Assembly: GCF_003339815.1 (NCBI RefSeq)
Contig: NZ_PPTT01000006.1
Coordinates: forward strand, 62,001-126,000
Origin: Eggerthella sinensis
GTDB lineage: Bacteria > Actinomycetota > Coriobacteriia > Coriobacteriales > Eggerthellaceae
DNA length: 64,000 nt
Direction: 5' to 3'
The notes under the pieces are model-generated. The model was not told the DNA's origin. It searched no databases and worked only from the letters and a program-made list of their open reading frames with translations. The stretch's first letter is position 1. The number at the start of each line of letters is the position of its first letter. Positions 24,021-32,446 of the stretch are shown in pieces. Made by a program: the position numbers and the translations under genes.

Positions 24021-26333
24021 ATGAGCAATCCTTGCAACGAAAACCTCGAACTGTTCGCGAGCTGCCTGTCCGGCTTGGAGGCGCCGCTCGCTGAAGAGTT
24101 GAAGCGCCTCGGCATCAAGCGCGTGCGCCCCCTCGGTGGGGGCGTCGCCTTTTTCTGCGACGTGCGCCATGCCCTGTCCGCCTGCCTGTGGTCGCGGCTC
24201 GCGTCGCGCATCCTCGTGGTGGTGGGACGCGTGAACGCCGGCGACGCCAACCTGCTGTACGAGGGCGTGCGGCGCCTTCCCTGGGAGGACGTCATCGCGC
24301 CGGGTGCGAGCATGGCCGTGACGGCGCACGGCATGAACGAGGAGCTGCGCAACACCCGCTTCACCGCGCTCAAGGTGAAGGACGGTGTGTGCGACCGCCT
24401 GCGCGAAGCGCGCGGCGAGCGCCCCGACGTGGACGCCGCTTCGGCGGACGTCACGGTCGACGTGCGCATCCGCGAGGGACGCGCCACCATCTCGCTCGAC
24501 CTGTCGGGCGAATCGCTGTACCACCGCACCTACCTCACGCCCGACGACGGCCCCGACGCGCCGCTGTCCTGCGCGCTGTCGGCGGGCTTGCTGGCGCTGT
24601 CCGGATGGCGCCAGCGCGGCAGCCGGGGCGAAGCGTGCGTCGACCCTGCTTGCGGCGACGGCTTCCTCGTGGTGGAGGCGGCGGCTGCGGCGTGCGATCT
24701 GGCACCGGGGCTCACGCGCGAGCGGTGGGGCTTCTTCGGTTGGGCGCAGTCCGAACCCGAGGCGTGGAACGAGCTCATCGACGACGCGGACGAGCGCTTC
24801 GAGCGCGGGTTGACGTCGGCCGTCGCTCCCGGTGCGGCGGAGGGCCCGGCTTCGGCTCCGCCCGACCCGCTGTACGTGCGCTTCGCCGGCGCGTCCACCT
24901 CGTCGCCCGCCATCGCGCGGGCGCGCACCCACGCCAAGCGCGCGGGATTGCGCCAGGCCGTCAGCATCGAGCTGGCCGACGCTCAGAACGTCGACGGCCT
25001 CGTGGAGCGCGTGTGCGCGGCGGCGGGCAAGGTGCGCGGCGGCGAGGAGATGGCCTGCACGGTGGCCAGCGTGCTGCTGTCGGGCGAGCGCTCGCAGTCG
25101 GACGCGCGCGCTCAGGCCGAGGCGGCCACGTTCGTGCGCGCCGCATCGGCTGCTCCGGCGGGCTCGACGTTCGCGGTTGCCGGCGGCGACGGCGTGGAGG
25201 CGCGCTTCGGCAGCGCGCCCATCGTGCGCGCCACGCTCGGCCACGACCGCGTGGCCACCGAGGCGCTCGTGTTCGACGAGCCGCCGATGCAGGCCGTGAC
25301 GGTGATCGTGCCCGATTCGGCCGGCGGGGCCGAGCATGTGGTGGAGGTGCTCGAGCCTTCGTCCGAGCAGTTCGCCGCGCGCCTGCGCAAAACCGCGAAG
25401 GAGCGCCGCAAGTGGGCGAAGCGCGAGGGCGTGTCGTGCTATCGCGTGTACGACGCCGACCTGCCCGATTACGCGGTGGCCATCGACGTGTACCCGGGCG
25501 CGGGCGACGCCGAGGGCAACCTCTACCTCCACATCGCCGAGTACGCGGCCCCTTCCACCATCGACCCCGGCAAGGCGCAGCGCCGCTACGACGACGTGCT
25601 GGCTCTCGCGCCGGTGGTGCTGGGCGTGCGCCCCGACCACGTGTTCTCCAAGGTGCGCCGCCGCGACAAGGGCGGCAGCCAGTATCGCGACTCCGGGCGC
25701 CGCTCCTACGTGACGCAGGTGGAGGAGGACGGCTACCGCTTCGAGGTGGACCTTGCGGGCTATCTCGACACGGGGCTGTTCCTCGACCATCGTCTCACGC
25801 GCGAGCTCGTGGGCGCGAAGGCGCAGGACAAGCGCTTCCTCAATCTGTTTGCCTACACGGGCACGGCGAGCGTGCATGCCGCCGCCGGCGGCGCGCGCAC
25901 GACGGCCACGGTGGACCTGTCGCAGACCTACCTCGATTGGGCGGCGCGCAACATGGCCGCGAACGGGTTCGAGGGCCCGGAGCACACGTTCGAGCGCGGC
26001 GACGTCATGGCGTGGATCACCGAGGCACGCCGTACGGGCCGCCGCTTCGACCTCGTGTTCGTCGATCCGCCCACGTTCTCCAACTCGAAGGCGATGGGCA
26101 AGCGCACGTGGGACGTGCAGCGCGACCATGTGGAGCTGCTCATCGGCGTGTCGCGCCTGCTCTCGGAAGAGGGCGAAGCCGTGTTCTCATGCAACCTGCG
26201 CTCGTTCAAGCCCGACGAGGAAGAGCTTGCCAAGTACGGCGTGCGTATCGAGGACATCACCGCGCAGACCATCCCGCACGACTTCGAAAGAAACCCCCGC
26301 ATCCACAAATGCTACCTGGTGAAGAGAGGGTAG
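24021..26333 (+). CDS. rlmL: bifunctional 23S rRNA methyltransferase RlmKL
   Basis: Encodes 770 residues, similar to the fused RlmL-RlmK of E. coli, which methylates G2445 (N2) and G2069 (N7) of 23S rRNA. Layout: N-terminal THUMP-containing part; first methyltransferase with VDPACGDGFLVVEAAA near 208; second methyltransferase with NLFAYTGTASVHAA near 607 and the catalytic-type DPPTFSNSK near 682. The segment around ~270-300 of the first half and ~340-440 is less conserved than in proteobacteria. ATG 24021 has AAGGAG ten bases upstream. It stands alone between a post-rpoD hairpin and a terminator. Confidence 0.9.
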   Translation: MSNPCNENLELFASCLSGLEAPLAEELKRLGIKRVRPLGGGVAFFCDVRHALSACLWSRLASRILVVVGRVNAGDANLLYEGVRRLPWEDVIAPGASMAVTAHGMNEELRNTRFTALKVKDGVCDRLREARGERPDVDAASADVTVDVRIREGRATISLDLSGESLYHRTYLTPDDGPDAPLSCALSAGLLALSGWRQRGSRGEACVDPACGDGFLVVEAAAAACDLAPGLTRERWGFFGWAQSEPEAWNELIDDADERFERGLTSAVAPGAAEGPASAPPDPLYVRFAGASTSSPAIARARTHAKRAGLRQAVSIELADAQNVDGLVERVCAAAGKVRGGEEMACTVASVLLSGERSQSDARAQAEAATFVRAASAAPAGSTFAVAGGDGVEARFGSAPIVRATLGHDRVATEALVFDEPPMQAVTVIVPDSAGGAEHVVEVLEPSSEQFAARLRKTAKERRKWAKREGVSCYRVYDADLPDYAVAIDVYPGAGDAEGNLYLHIAEYAAPSTIDPGKAQRRYDDVLALAPVVLGVRPDHVFSKVRRRDKGGSQYRDSGRRSYVTQVEEDGYRFEVDLAGYLDTGLFLDHRLTRELVGAKAQDKRFLNLFAYTGTASVHAAAGGARTTATVDLSQTYLDWAARNMAANGFEGPEHTFERGDVMAWITEARRTGRRFDLVFVDPPTFSNSKAMGKRTWDVQRDHVELLIGVSRLLSEEGEAVFSCNLRSFKPDEEELAKYGVRIEDITAQTIPHDFERNPRIHKCYLVKRG

Positions 26334-26335
26334 CA

Positions 26336-26383
26336 TCTTCCTTCCATTGTGGCGCGGCGTTGGCTTACCGGTCTGCGCCGCCC
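26336..26383 (+). repeat. post-stop hairpin element, copy 2 (after rlmKL)
   Basis: Starts two bases after the stop codon with ATCTTCCTTCCATTG then TGGCGCGGCG, and can fold with the GCGCCGCC at about 26375. It shares the TTCC...TGGCGCGGCG layout with the elements after rpoD and serC. Confidence 0.45.
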
Positions 26384-26398
26384 CCATCGCGCCCATCG

Positions 26399-26440
26399 CA
26401 CGCCGCGTCCTGGTTGAAAGGGCGCGGCGTGTTTTATTTA
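26399..26440 (+). terminator. rho-independent terminator after rlmKL
   Basis: Perfect 9-bp stem CACGCCGCG (26399-26407) / CGCGGCGTG (26423-26431), then TTTTATTTA. It runs into the stop codon of the convergent membrane-protein gene. Confidence 0.85.
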
Positions 26441-27193
26441 GTCCGCGCGGTCGTACTCCGCGCCATGGGGGAGGGGGCTTTCGTTCTCGCGCTCCTTCGC
26501 CTCTCCCAAAGCGGGTCGCACGCCGCCCATGAGCTTGATGAAGGCGTTCACGATGAAGCCGGTGGCCGCCGCCGCGATGACGGTGCCTTCGCGCACGCCC
26601 GCGACGCCGCCCACGAGCGCGACCGACGCGATGACGGCCAGCACGACGCAGCCCAGGTCGAAGCCCACCTTCGTGTGCCCGAAGTTCCACCCCGTCCTGC
26701 TCGTGATGGCGCAGACGAACGCTTCGCCGCAGTTCATCACGATGTTCGCCACCACGGTGCACGCCACCCCGAACGCGAGCACCACGATGCCGAGCGCGAG
26801 CGTGGCGAGCGAGGCGGGATAGGTTGCGGGCGCGACGAACGAGAGCGCCTGGTTGAAGCCGTCGATTCCGATGCTGAACAGCACCGACAGGGGAATCTGC
26901 AGCAGCGCGATCGCCTTGAAGCGCCGGCGCAGGATGGCCACCTGCCCCAGCAGCAGCGCGCTGTTCCACGCGAACATGAACGTGCCGTACGACACGGCGG
27001 GGAACGCCAAGGTCAGCACGTAGCCGAGCGACGAGATGGGCGAGGTGCCCAGGTTGCTTTTCGTGACGAGCACGATGCCCGCCGTCATGATGAGGACGCC
27101 CGCAGCAAGCAGGCAAGAACGCACAAGGGGAGTTTTCATACCCTCGATTGTAGCGCTGGGTCTTCCGCCCGACAAGGTAGTGCTGTTCGCCAT
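26438..27193 (-). CDS. YczE/YitT-like membrane protein
   Basis: Encodes 251 residues (233 from the alternative ATG at 27139) with about five to six membrane spans. The opening KSNLGTSPISSLGYVL matches the small-residue LGxSPxxxL motif of the YczE/YitT group, whose biochemical role is not settled. The 27193 start has GGAGG three bases upstream (cggaggcag); the 27139 start begins closer to the first span and has only GAGGG. The C-terminal tail is charged and cytoplasmic. It is divergent from padR, and the palindrome at 27220 lies between them, so PadR may control it. Confidence 0.7.
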   Translation of the reverse strand: MANSTTLSGGRPSATIEGMKTPLVRSCLLAAGVLIMTAGIVLVTKSNLGTSPISSLGYVLTLAFPAVSYGTFMFAWNSALLLGQVAILRRRFKAIALLQIPLSVLFSIGIDGFNQALSFVAPATYPASLATLALGIVVLAFGVACTVVANIVMNCGEAFVCAITSRTGWNFGHTKVGFDLGCVVLAVIASVALVGGVAGVREGTVIAAAATGFIVNAFIKLMGGVRPALGEAKERENESPLPHGAEYDRAD

Positions 27194-27219
27194 CTGCCTC
27201 CGTTTGTCCCAAGAGCTTC

Positions 27220-27234
27220 ATATTGCAATATAAT
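27220..27234. promoter_or_regulatory. PadR operator/promoter candidate
   Basis: Perfect 12-bp palindrome ATATTGCAATAT (27220-27231) overlapping TATAAT (27229-27234) on the plus strand, 52 bases before the padR ATG. Palindromes with ATAT ends over the -10 box are typical of PadR-family self-repression. It is 27 bases from the divergent membrane gene start. Confidence 0.6.
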
Positions 27235-27285
27235 GCCAGATCAGATATATTTAGTATTGCTAAGTGCCTGAGAGAAGGATGCTCG

Positions 27286-27627
27286 ATGCAGCAACGGTTC
27301 GCGCAGCAGATGAAGAAGGGCGCGCTCGATATGCTCGTCCTCAAGCTGCTCGAGCGCGACGAGAAGTACGGCTACCAGCTCATCGCCGAGCTGCGCGACC
27401 GCACCGACGAGGCGCTCTCGCTCAAGGAGGGCACGCTGTATCCCATTCTCTACCGGCTGGAAGACGGCGGCCTCGTGACGAGCCGCATGGGTGCGCACAC
27501 CGCGAAAGAACCCGCACGCAAGTACTACGCCATCACCGACGCAGGACGCGTCGCCCTGCGCGAGATGTACGAGCTTTGGAGCGAATTCGACGGATACGTG
27601 CGGTCGATCATGGAGGAGGGGCAATGA
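27286..27627 (+). CDS. PadR-family transcriptional regulator
   Basis: Encodes 113 residues: a winged helix (LDMLVLKLLERDEKYGYQL, LKEGTLYPILYRLEDGGLV) and a C-terminal dimerisation helix, the size of PadR subfamily 2. The AREARKYY-type wing is present as EPARKYYAITDAG. Likely a repressor acting at ATATTGCAATAT upstream. ATG 27286 follows AGAGAAGGA. Its stop overlaps the next start (ATGA), the classic arrangement of a PadR gene with a DUF1700/HAAS protein. Confidence 0.92.
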   Translation: MQQRFAQQMKKGALDMLVLKLLERDEKYGYQLIAELRDRTDEALSLKEGTLYPILYRLEDGGLVTSRMGAHTAKEPARKYYAITDAGRVALREMYELWSEFDGYVRSIMEEGQ

Positions 27628-28286
27628 ACAGGGAAGCCTACGTGAAAGCGGTGGCGAAGCGCCTTGCGTGCTCGAAGGGGCGGCGCGACGAGTTCGTCCG
27701 CGATCTCGAGTCAGACATCTCCGACGCGCTTGCGGCGGGGGAGACCTGGGAGCAGGTCGAGCGCCGCATGGGCGATCCGCTGCAGGTGGCCGCCGAGTTC
27801 AACGAGGACCTTTCCGCGTCGGAGATTGCCGCCGGCAAGAAGCGCAAGCGCACGAAGATCATCGCGATCGTGCTGGCCGTCGTGGTGGTCCTCGCCGCCA
27901 TCCTCGCCGCCGCCACCTGGTGGGCCACGCCGCACTACGTGGCCGTGGGCGAGGCGAGCGGCCACACCGAGCAGCAGGTGCTCGACCAAGCCGAGCAGGT
28001 GGTCGAGCTGTTCGCGGCGGGCGACGCCGAGGGCATCGCGGCGCTCGGCAACGAAACGCTGAAGAGCCTCACCAACCAGGAGGTAATCGATTCCGCCCGC
28101 GACCTGTTCAACGGCGGAGACTGGGGCGCGTTCGAGTCGTTCGGAAACGAATACGTCGGCGAATTCGTCTACATGGGGAAGACGAGCAATCCCGTTCAGC
28201 TCGTAGCCGTGTACGAGCATACCACCGTCACGTTCGTCCTCGCGTTCGACGGCGATCTGCAACTGACCGAGATGCGCGTGATGTAA
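27624..28286 (+). CDS. HAAS/DUF1700-domain membrane protein with extracytoplasmic DUF3887-like domain
   Basis: Encodes 220 residues. Residues 1-~65 are the HAAS (DUF1700) helical domain (REAYVKAVAKRLACSKGRR, WEQVERRMGDPLQVA), typically cotranscribed with PadR regulators and proposed to act as a membrane-associated partner. One span at ~75-98 is followed by a DUF3887-like domain (QQVLDQAEQVVELFAAGDAE) outside the membrane. It overlaps padR by four bases. The molecular function is unproven. Confidence 0.8.
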   Translation: MNREAYVKAVAKRLACSKGRRDEFVRDLESDISDALAAGETWEQVERRMGDPLQVAAEFNEDLSASEIAAGKKRKRTKIIAIVLAVVVVLAAILAAATWWATPHYVAVGEASGHTEQQVLDQAEQVVELFAAGDAEGIAALGNETLKSLTNQEVIDSARDLFNGGDWGAFESFGNEYVGEFVYMGKTSNPVQLVAVYEHTTVTFVLAFDGDLQLTEMRVM

Positions 28287-28306
28287 CCCGAAAGGCAGGC
28301 GCAACC

Positions 28307-28651
28307 ATGGAACCGTTCTCGCTCGAGCAGATCGCCATCCTCGCGTTCGGGCTCGCGACGTTCGTGTACGGCGCGTTCGTGTTCGCGGGCAACAGGAGGT
28401 GCTTCTCCGTCCTCGCAGGAGGCGGCGCGTTCCTCTCCCTGCACCCCAGCGAGGCGCAGTACCGCACGTCGGCGCGCCAATCGGGGGTCGCGGTGTGGTT
28501 GGTGGCACTCATCATCGGATGCTTCGCGCTGTGGCCCTGCGCGCCGCAGGTCTGCCTCGGCGCGGGCATCGCGGCGGCGCTCGCCATCGCGGTCATCGTC
28601 GCGCTGCAGGTCAAAACGCACGTCGAGCTGTTGAGGGGGAGCCATGAGTGA
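28307..28651 (+). CDS. small membrane protein of the PadR operon
   Basis: Encodes 114 residues with three hydrophobic spans (LEQIAILAFGLATFVYG; VAVWLVALIIGCFALW; LGAGIAAALAIAVIVAL) separated by a basic loop. No family recognised. ATG 28307 is preceded by GAAAGGCAGGC. Its stop overlaps the next gene by eight bases, so it is part of the PadR operon. Confidence 0.75.
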   Translation: MEPFSLEQIAILAFGLATFVYGAFVFAGNRRCFSVLAGGGAFLSLHPSEAQYRTSARQSGVAVWLVALIIGCFALWPCAPQVCLGAGIAAALAIAVIVALQVKTHVELLRGSHE

Positions 28652-29108
28652 GGAAGCGGGCGGGGCGGTGCGGTTTGCGGGGAAGGTGGACGTGTGGTTC
28701 TACCTCATCACGATCGCGGCGAACATCCTGCTCATCGTGCCGGCGGCGATGGCCTTCGCCGATCCTGCGAAGGAGGGGGCGCTCCTCGGGGCGGCCATCT
28801 CGCTGGGATGCCTCGTCGTGTGCGACGCCCTCTTCATCCCGATGATCGCGCGCAACTACGTGGAGTTCGACGACGAGGGGAACTTCGTCGTCGCGTTCGG
28901 CTGGCAGGGGGTGCGGGTGCCGGTGGAGAAGGTGCGCGCCCTGCGGGAGACGCGGAGCCCCCTCGCGTCGACCGCCGCCTCGTTCGACCGCATCGCCATC
29001 CAGCTGGGGCTCGAGGAGATCATGATCGCCGTCAAGGACAAGGAGGCGTTCTACCGCGTGGTGGAGCAGCGCTGCCCGCACGCAACCGTCGAGCGCCGCG
29101 CGAGGTAG
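28644..29108 (+). CDS. membrane protein with bacterial PH-like domain
   Basis: Encodes 154 residues: two hydrophobic spans (~20-40 and ~50-70), then a soluble strand-rich part (YVEFDDEGNFVVAFGWQG, VPVEKVRALRETRS) that looks like a small bacterial pleckstrin-homology domain of the SunI/DUF type. It overlaps the gene before it, with GGGGGAG before ATG 28644. It closes the PadR operon and converges on the cyclase gene 33 bases on. Confidence 0.65.
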   Translation: MSEEAGGAVRFAGKVDVWFYLITIAANILLIVPAAMAFADPAKEGALLGAAISLGCLVVCDALFIPMIARNYVEFDDEGNFVVAFGWQGVRVPVEKVRALRETRSPLASTAASFDRIAIQLGLEEIMIAVKDKEAFYRVVEQRCPHATVERRAR

Positions 29109-29141
29109 CCGCCGGCGCGACCGCATGCGATTGAGGGCGCG

Positions 29142-32100
29142 CTAGCGGCTGCGGGCGCGCTGCTTCTCGTCGTACATGGCGCGGTCGGCGCGGCGAATCA
29201 GGTCGCTCAGCGTGAAAGGCGCCCGGCTCCATGCGCTGCCGACGGCGGCCGTGGCAACCACCGCGCGGTTCTCGCAGAGCGCGCGCAGGGCCTCCTCCCA
29301 CCGCGCGACGAGCGCCGCCAGCTCGGCCTCGTCGCAATCGCAGGCCACCACGATGAACTCGTCGCCGCCGTAGCGGTAGCCGTGCACGCGCTCGTCGGAT
29401 ATGGCGTGGATGCCGTCGGCCACGAGCCGCAGCATGATGTCGCCCTGTTCATGGCCCTGCGTGTCGTTCACCGTCTTCAAATGGTTCACGTCGAAGAACA
29501 GCACGCCGCACGACGAGAGCCCCAGGTACGCGTCGTCCCGCATGCGCGCGAGGCAGGTGCGGTTGAAGAGCCCCGTCAGCTCGTCGCGCTCGGCCTTCTC
29601 GCGCTCCTCGCGGGCCAGCTGCTCGGTGAGGTCGGTGTAGTAGCCGCTCAGCAGCAGGTTGCCGTCGCGGTCGTCGGTCACGCGGTAGAACACCTGCATG
29701 GGCACGTAGCCGCCGTCGCCGCGGATGAGGCGCAGGCGCAGCGTGATGGTGTCGCGGGTGGATACGAGCTTGCCCAGCGCTTCGTTCGCCATCTCCACAT
29801 CGTCGGGGTGGACGCCGGTGAAGCCGTCCTCGCTGTAGAACTCGACGCACTCGCGGTGGCTCATATGGCTCATGCGGCAGAACTCCTCGTTGATGAACAG
29901 GGGGATGGTCCGCCCGTCGGGCGTCACCCGCTGCTGGACGAAGCCGCCGGGCATGTCCTTCATGAGGTCGTGCATGACGCGGTTGTCGTGCAGGATCTGC
30001 TCCTCGTCGTCGCGGCGGCGCAGGATGGCCGTCACGTAATCGCCGAGCGCGACGAGGTGGCTCGCGTGCGAGACGTTGCGCGCGGGGTTGTCGACGCCCA
30101 TGAACCCGACGAGCCGCTCGCCGGTGCGCAGCGGCACGAGGATGATGCTCTCGATGCCCTGGCCGGTGATGATGTCGTTCTCGTCGATGCCGCTCTCGAC
30201 GATGGCATCCACTCCGTCGAGGCAGATGCTCTCGCCGGTTCCCAGGATGCCGAGCGTGCGCGTGTAGGCCGTGCAGGGAAGATCCTGCAGGTTGTGCTGC
30301 TCGGAGGGGACGCCGGGCGCGCAGCATTCGTAGGTGTTGTTGGTCAGCCCCTCCTCATCGTCGAGCTCGAACACGTAGGCGCGGTCGCCGGCGAAGTACG
30401 TGCGCATCTTCTCGAGGGCGAGGCGGATGGAGTCGTCCGGGTCGGCGCCCACCAAGAGGTAGCGCGAGGCGTCGTTGAGGAACTGCAGCTGCTCGTTGAT
30501 CTCGCGCGCGCGGCGCTCGGCGCGGCGCTGGTCGGCGAGGGCGGCGCCGAGCGAGCGCGTCTCATCGCTGATGGGCGTGTACGTGGTGTACATCACGGTT
30601 TTGCTCGGCCCCTTCTCCACCACGCGTCCGACGAGGTGGAAGGGCAGGTAGCCGCCGTCGCCTTTGAGCGTGCGCAGGTCGCATTCCATCATGCAGTCCT
30701 CGCGCACGGCCTCGTCGATGGCGCGCAGGAACCGTGCGCGGTCGTCGGGATGGACGGCGTGGATGGCGTCGTGGACGCGCAATTCGGCCGCATCGCGTCC
30801 GATGAGCTCGATGTAGCGCTTGTTGATGTGCGGGCAGTCGATGCTGCCGTCTGAGGCGATCTCGAAGATGATCGCGCCGCACGGCAGGTTGTCCAACAGC
30901 TCGCGGCGACGCTCCTCCTGCGCGGCTTCCGGCGTCACGTCGGCGTAGTAGCCGTTCGTGTACTTCGTGCCGTCCGAGTCGGTCGTGGTGCGGTAGTACG
31001 CCTGGAACAGCTGGTAGCCCTTCTCCCGATGGAGGAACCGCGCCCGCGCCGAGAACACGCAATCCTCTTCCATGGCCTTCACGGCCGCCTGCTGGATGGC
31101 GAGGACGTCGTCGGGATGAACGCCCGCGTAGGCATCCTCGGTGTAGAGCGCCATCGCCTCGTCGTGCGTCATGCCCATCATATGGCAGAACCCGTCGTTG
31201 ATGAACACGGGCACGGCGTTGCCGCCGGCGGACATCCTCATGCGGACGAAGCCGCCGGGCGTGTCGTTCATGAGCTTTTGCGCCAGCTCGCCGTCCTGCT
31301 CGGAGCGCCGCGTCTGATTGCGCCGCGCGAGCATGGCCGCCAGGTAGTCGCCGATGGCGGCCAGCTGGTCGACGTGGCGCGCGTTCTTGCGCGGGTCGTC
31401 GACGCCGGCGTAGCCGACGAGCCGCCCCTCGCTCCACAGCGGCACGAGAAACGCGCTGCGGATGCCCTGCCGCTCGAGCACGCGCCGCTCCCGAAGGCCG
31501 TTCTCGGGCATGCCGGCCACGTCCTCGATGCGCACGACGCGGTCGTTGCGGAACTCTTCGAGCACGTAGGCTTGCGACGCGTACGGAAGATGCTGGAGGT
31601 TCGCCTGCTCCGAGGGCACGCCGGCAGCGCACACCTCGTAGGTGTTCGCCGCCTCCTCGCGCTCGTCGTCCAGCTCGAAGAGGTAGGACCGCTCGCCGTC
31701 GAAGTGCTCGAGGATCTTGCGCAGCGCCCGGTGGATGGCCGCGTCGGGGTCGGTGCCCACGAGCAGCAGGCGCGACGTCTCGTTGAGGAAGCGCAGCTGG
31801 TCGTTGATCTCCTGCGCACGCGCATCCGCCGCGCTCTGGGTGCGCAGGGCGCTCTCGAGGCGCGCGCGGGCGAGCAGGGGGCTTACGGGAAGCGTGACGA
31901 TGCCGTCGGCGCCGTGCTCGAGCGCCGATGCCTGCGCGTCCTCGTCGTCCTTCGGCGCGAGCGCGAGCACCGGCAGGCCCCGGGCGTCGTCGTCGCGCCG
32001 GAGCAGGTCGAGGAAGGTGTGGGCCTTGGGTGCGGACAAGTTGCATAGGACGGCGGCGGGCGCGTCGACGCGCACGGCGCGGAGCGCCTCGTCGGCGCCG

Positions 32101-32225
32101 TGCGCGAGCACGAGGCGGAAGCCGTCGCCGAACGTGTGCGCGAGAGATGCTCGCTCGTCCGGCGTGCAGCAGGCGAGCAGCAGCGTCATCTTCGGTTGTC
32201 CTCCGGCGGCGTTCGCGCAGACCAT
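29142..32225 (-). CDS. diguanylate cyclase with pseudo-receiver and duplicated GAF-PAS modules
   Basis: Encodes about 1027 residues, no membrane span. Order: receiver-like domain whose phosphorylatable Asp position reads CNLSAP, so phosphotransfer is unlikely; GAF 1, PAS 1, a central PAS (PAS 2), GAF 2, PAS 3 and a GGDEF domain with intact RYGGDEFIVV near 952. GAF1-PAS1 and GAF2-PAS3 are clear duplicates (EINDQLRFLNETSRLLLVG versus EINEQLQFLNDASRYLLVG). It should make c-di-GMP under cytosolic control. ATG 32225 follows AAAGGA; ATG 32249 and 32189 are possible. It is divergent from the phosphodiesterase at 32447. Confidence 0.92.
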   Translation of the reverse strand: MVCANAAGGQPKMTLLLACCTPDERASLAHTFGDGFRLVLAHGADEALRAVRVDAPAAVLCNLSAPKAHTFLDLLRRDDDARGLPVLALAPKDDEDAQASALEHGADGIVTLPVSPLLARARLESALRTQSAADARAQEINDQLRFLNETSRLLLVGTDPDAAIHRALRKILEHFDGERSYLFELDDEREEAANTYEVCAAGVPSEQANLQHLPYASQAYVLEEFRNDRVVRIEDVAGMPENGLRERRVLERQGIRSAFLVPLWSEGRLVGYAGVDDPRKNARHVDQLAAIGDYLAAMLARRNQTRRSEQDGELAQKLMNDTPGGFVRMRMSAGGNAVPVFINDGFCHMMGMTHDEAMALYTEDAYAGVHPDDVLAIQQAAVKAMEEDCVFSARARFLHREKGYQLFQAYYRTTTDSDGTKYTNGYYADVTPEAAQEERRRELLDNLPCGAIIFEIASDGSIDCPHINKRYIELIGRDAAELRVHDAIHAVHPDDRARFLRAIDEAVREDCMMECDLRTLKGDGGYLPFHLVGRVVEKGPSKTVMYTTYTPISDETRSLGAALADQRRAERRAREINEQLQFLNDASRYLLVGADPDDSIRLALEKMRTYFAGDRAYVFELDDEEGLTNNTYECCAPGVPSEQHNLQDLPCTAYTRTLGILGTGESICLDGVDAIVESGIDENDIITGQGIESIILVPLRTGERLVGFMGVDNPARNVSHASHLVALGDYVTAILRRRDDEEQILHDNRVMHDLMKDMPGGFVQQRVTPDGRTIPLFINEEFCRMSHMSHRECVEFYSEDGFTGVHPDDVEMANEALGKLVSTRDTITLRLRLIRGDGGYVPMQVFYRVTDDRDGNLLLSGYYTDLTEQLAREEREKAERDELTGLFNRTCLARMRDDAYLGLSSCGVLFFDVNHLKTVNDTQGHEQGDIMLRLVADGIHAISDERVHGYRYGGDEFIVVACDCDEAELAALVARWEEALRALCENRAVVATAAVGSAWSRAPFTLSDLIRRADRAMYDEKQRARSR

Positions 32226-32446
32226 GTTCCCGATCCTTTCCGTGCTCATGAATAGGGTTCCAGTGTAGCAAGTTTCGGGTGCGCGCGGGGCTGCGGAAAA
32301 GTGGAATCTATGCGATGTCGTGCCTGATGAACGTGTAAAAACCTGCTGACACGAACGCGCCGTCAAGTCAAGGGTTAAGATGGCGACGAACGTGCGCATA
32401 TACTGGACGCATTCGTATTGGCACCACGCCGAAGGGATCGCGCCGC

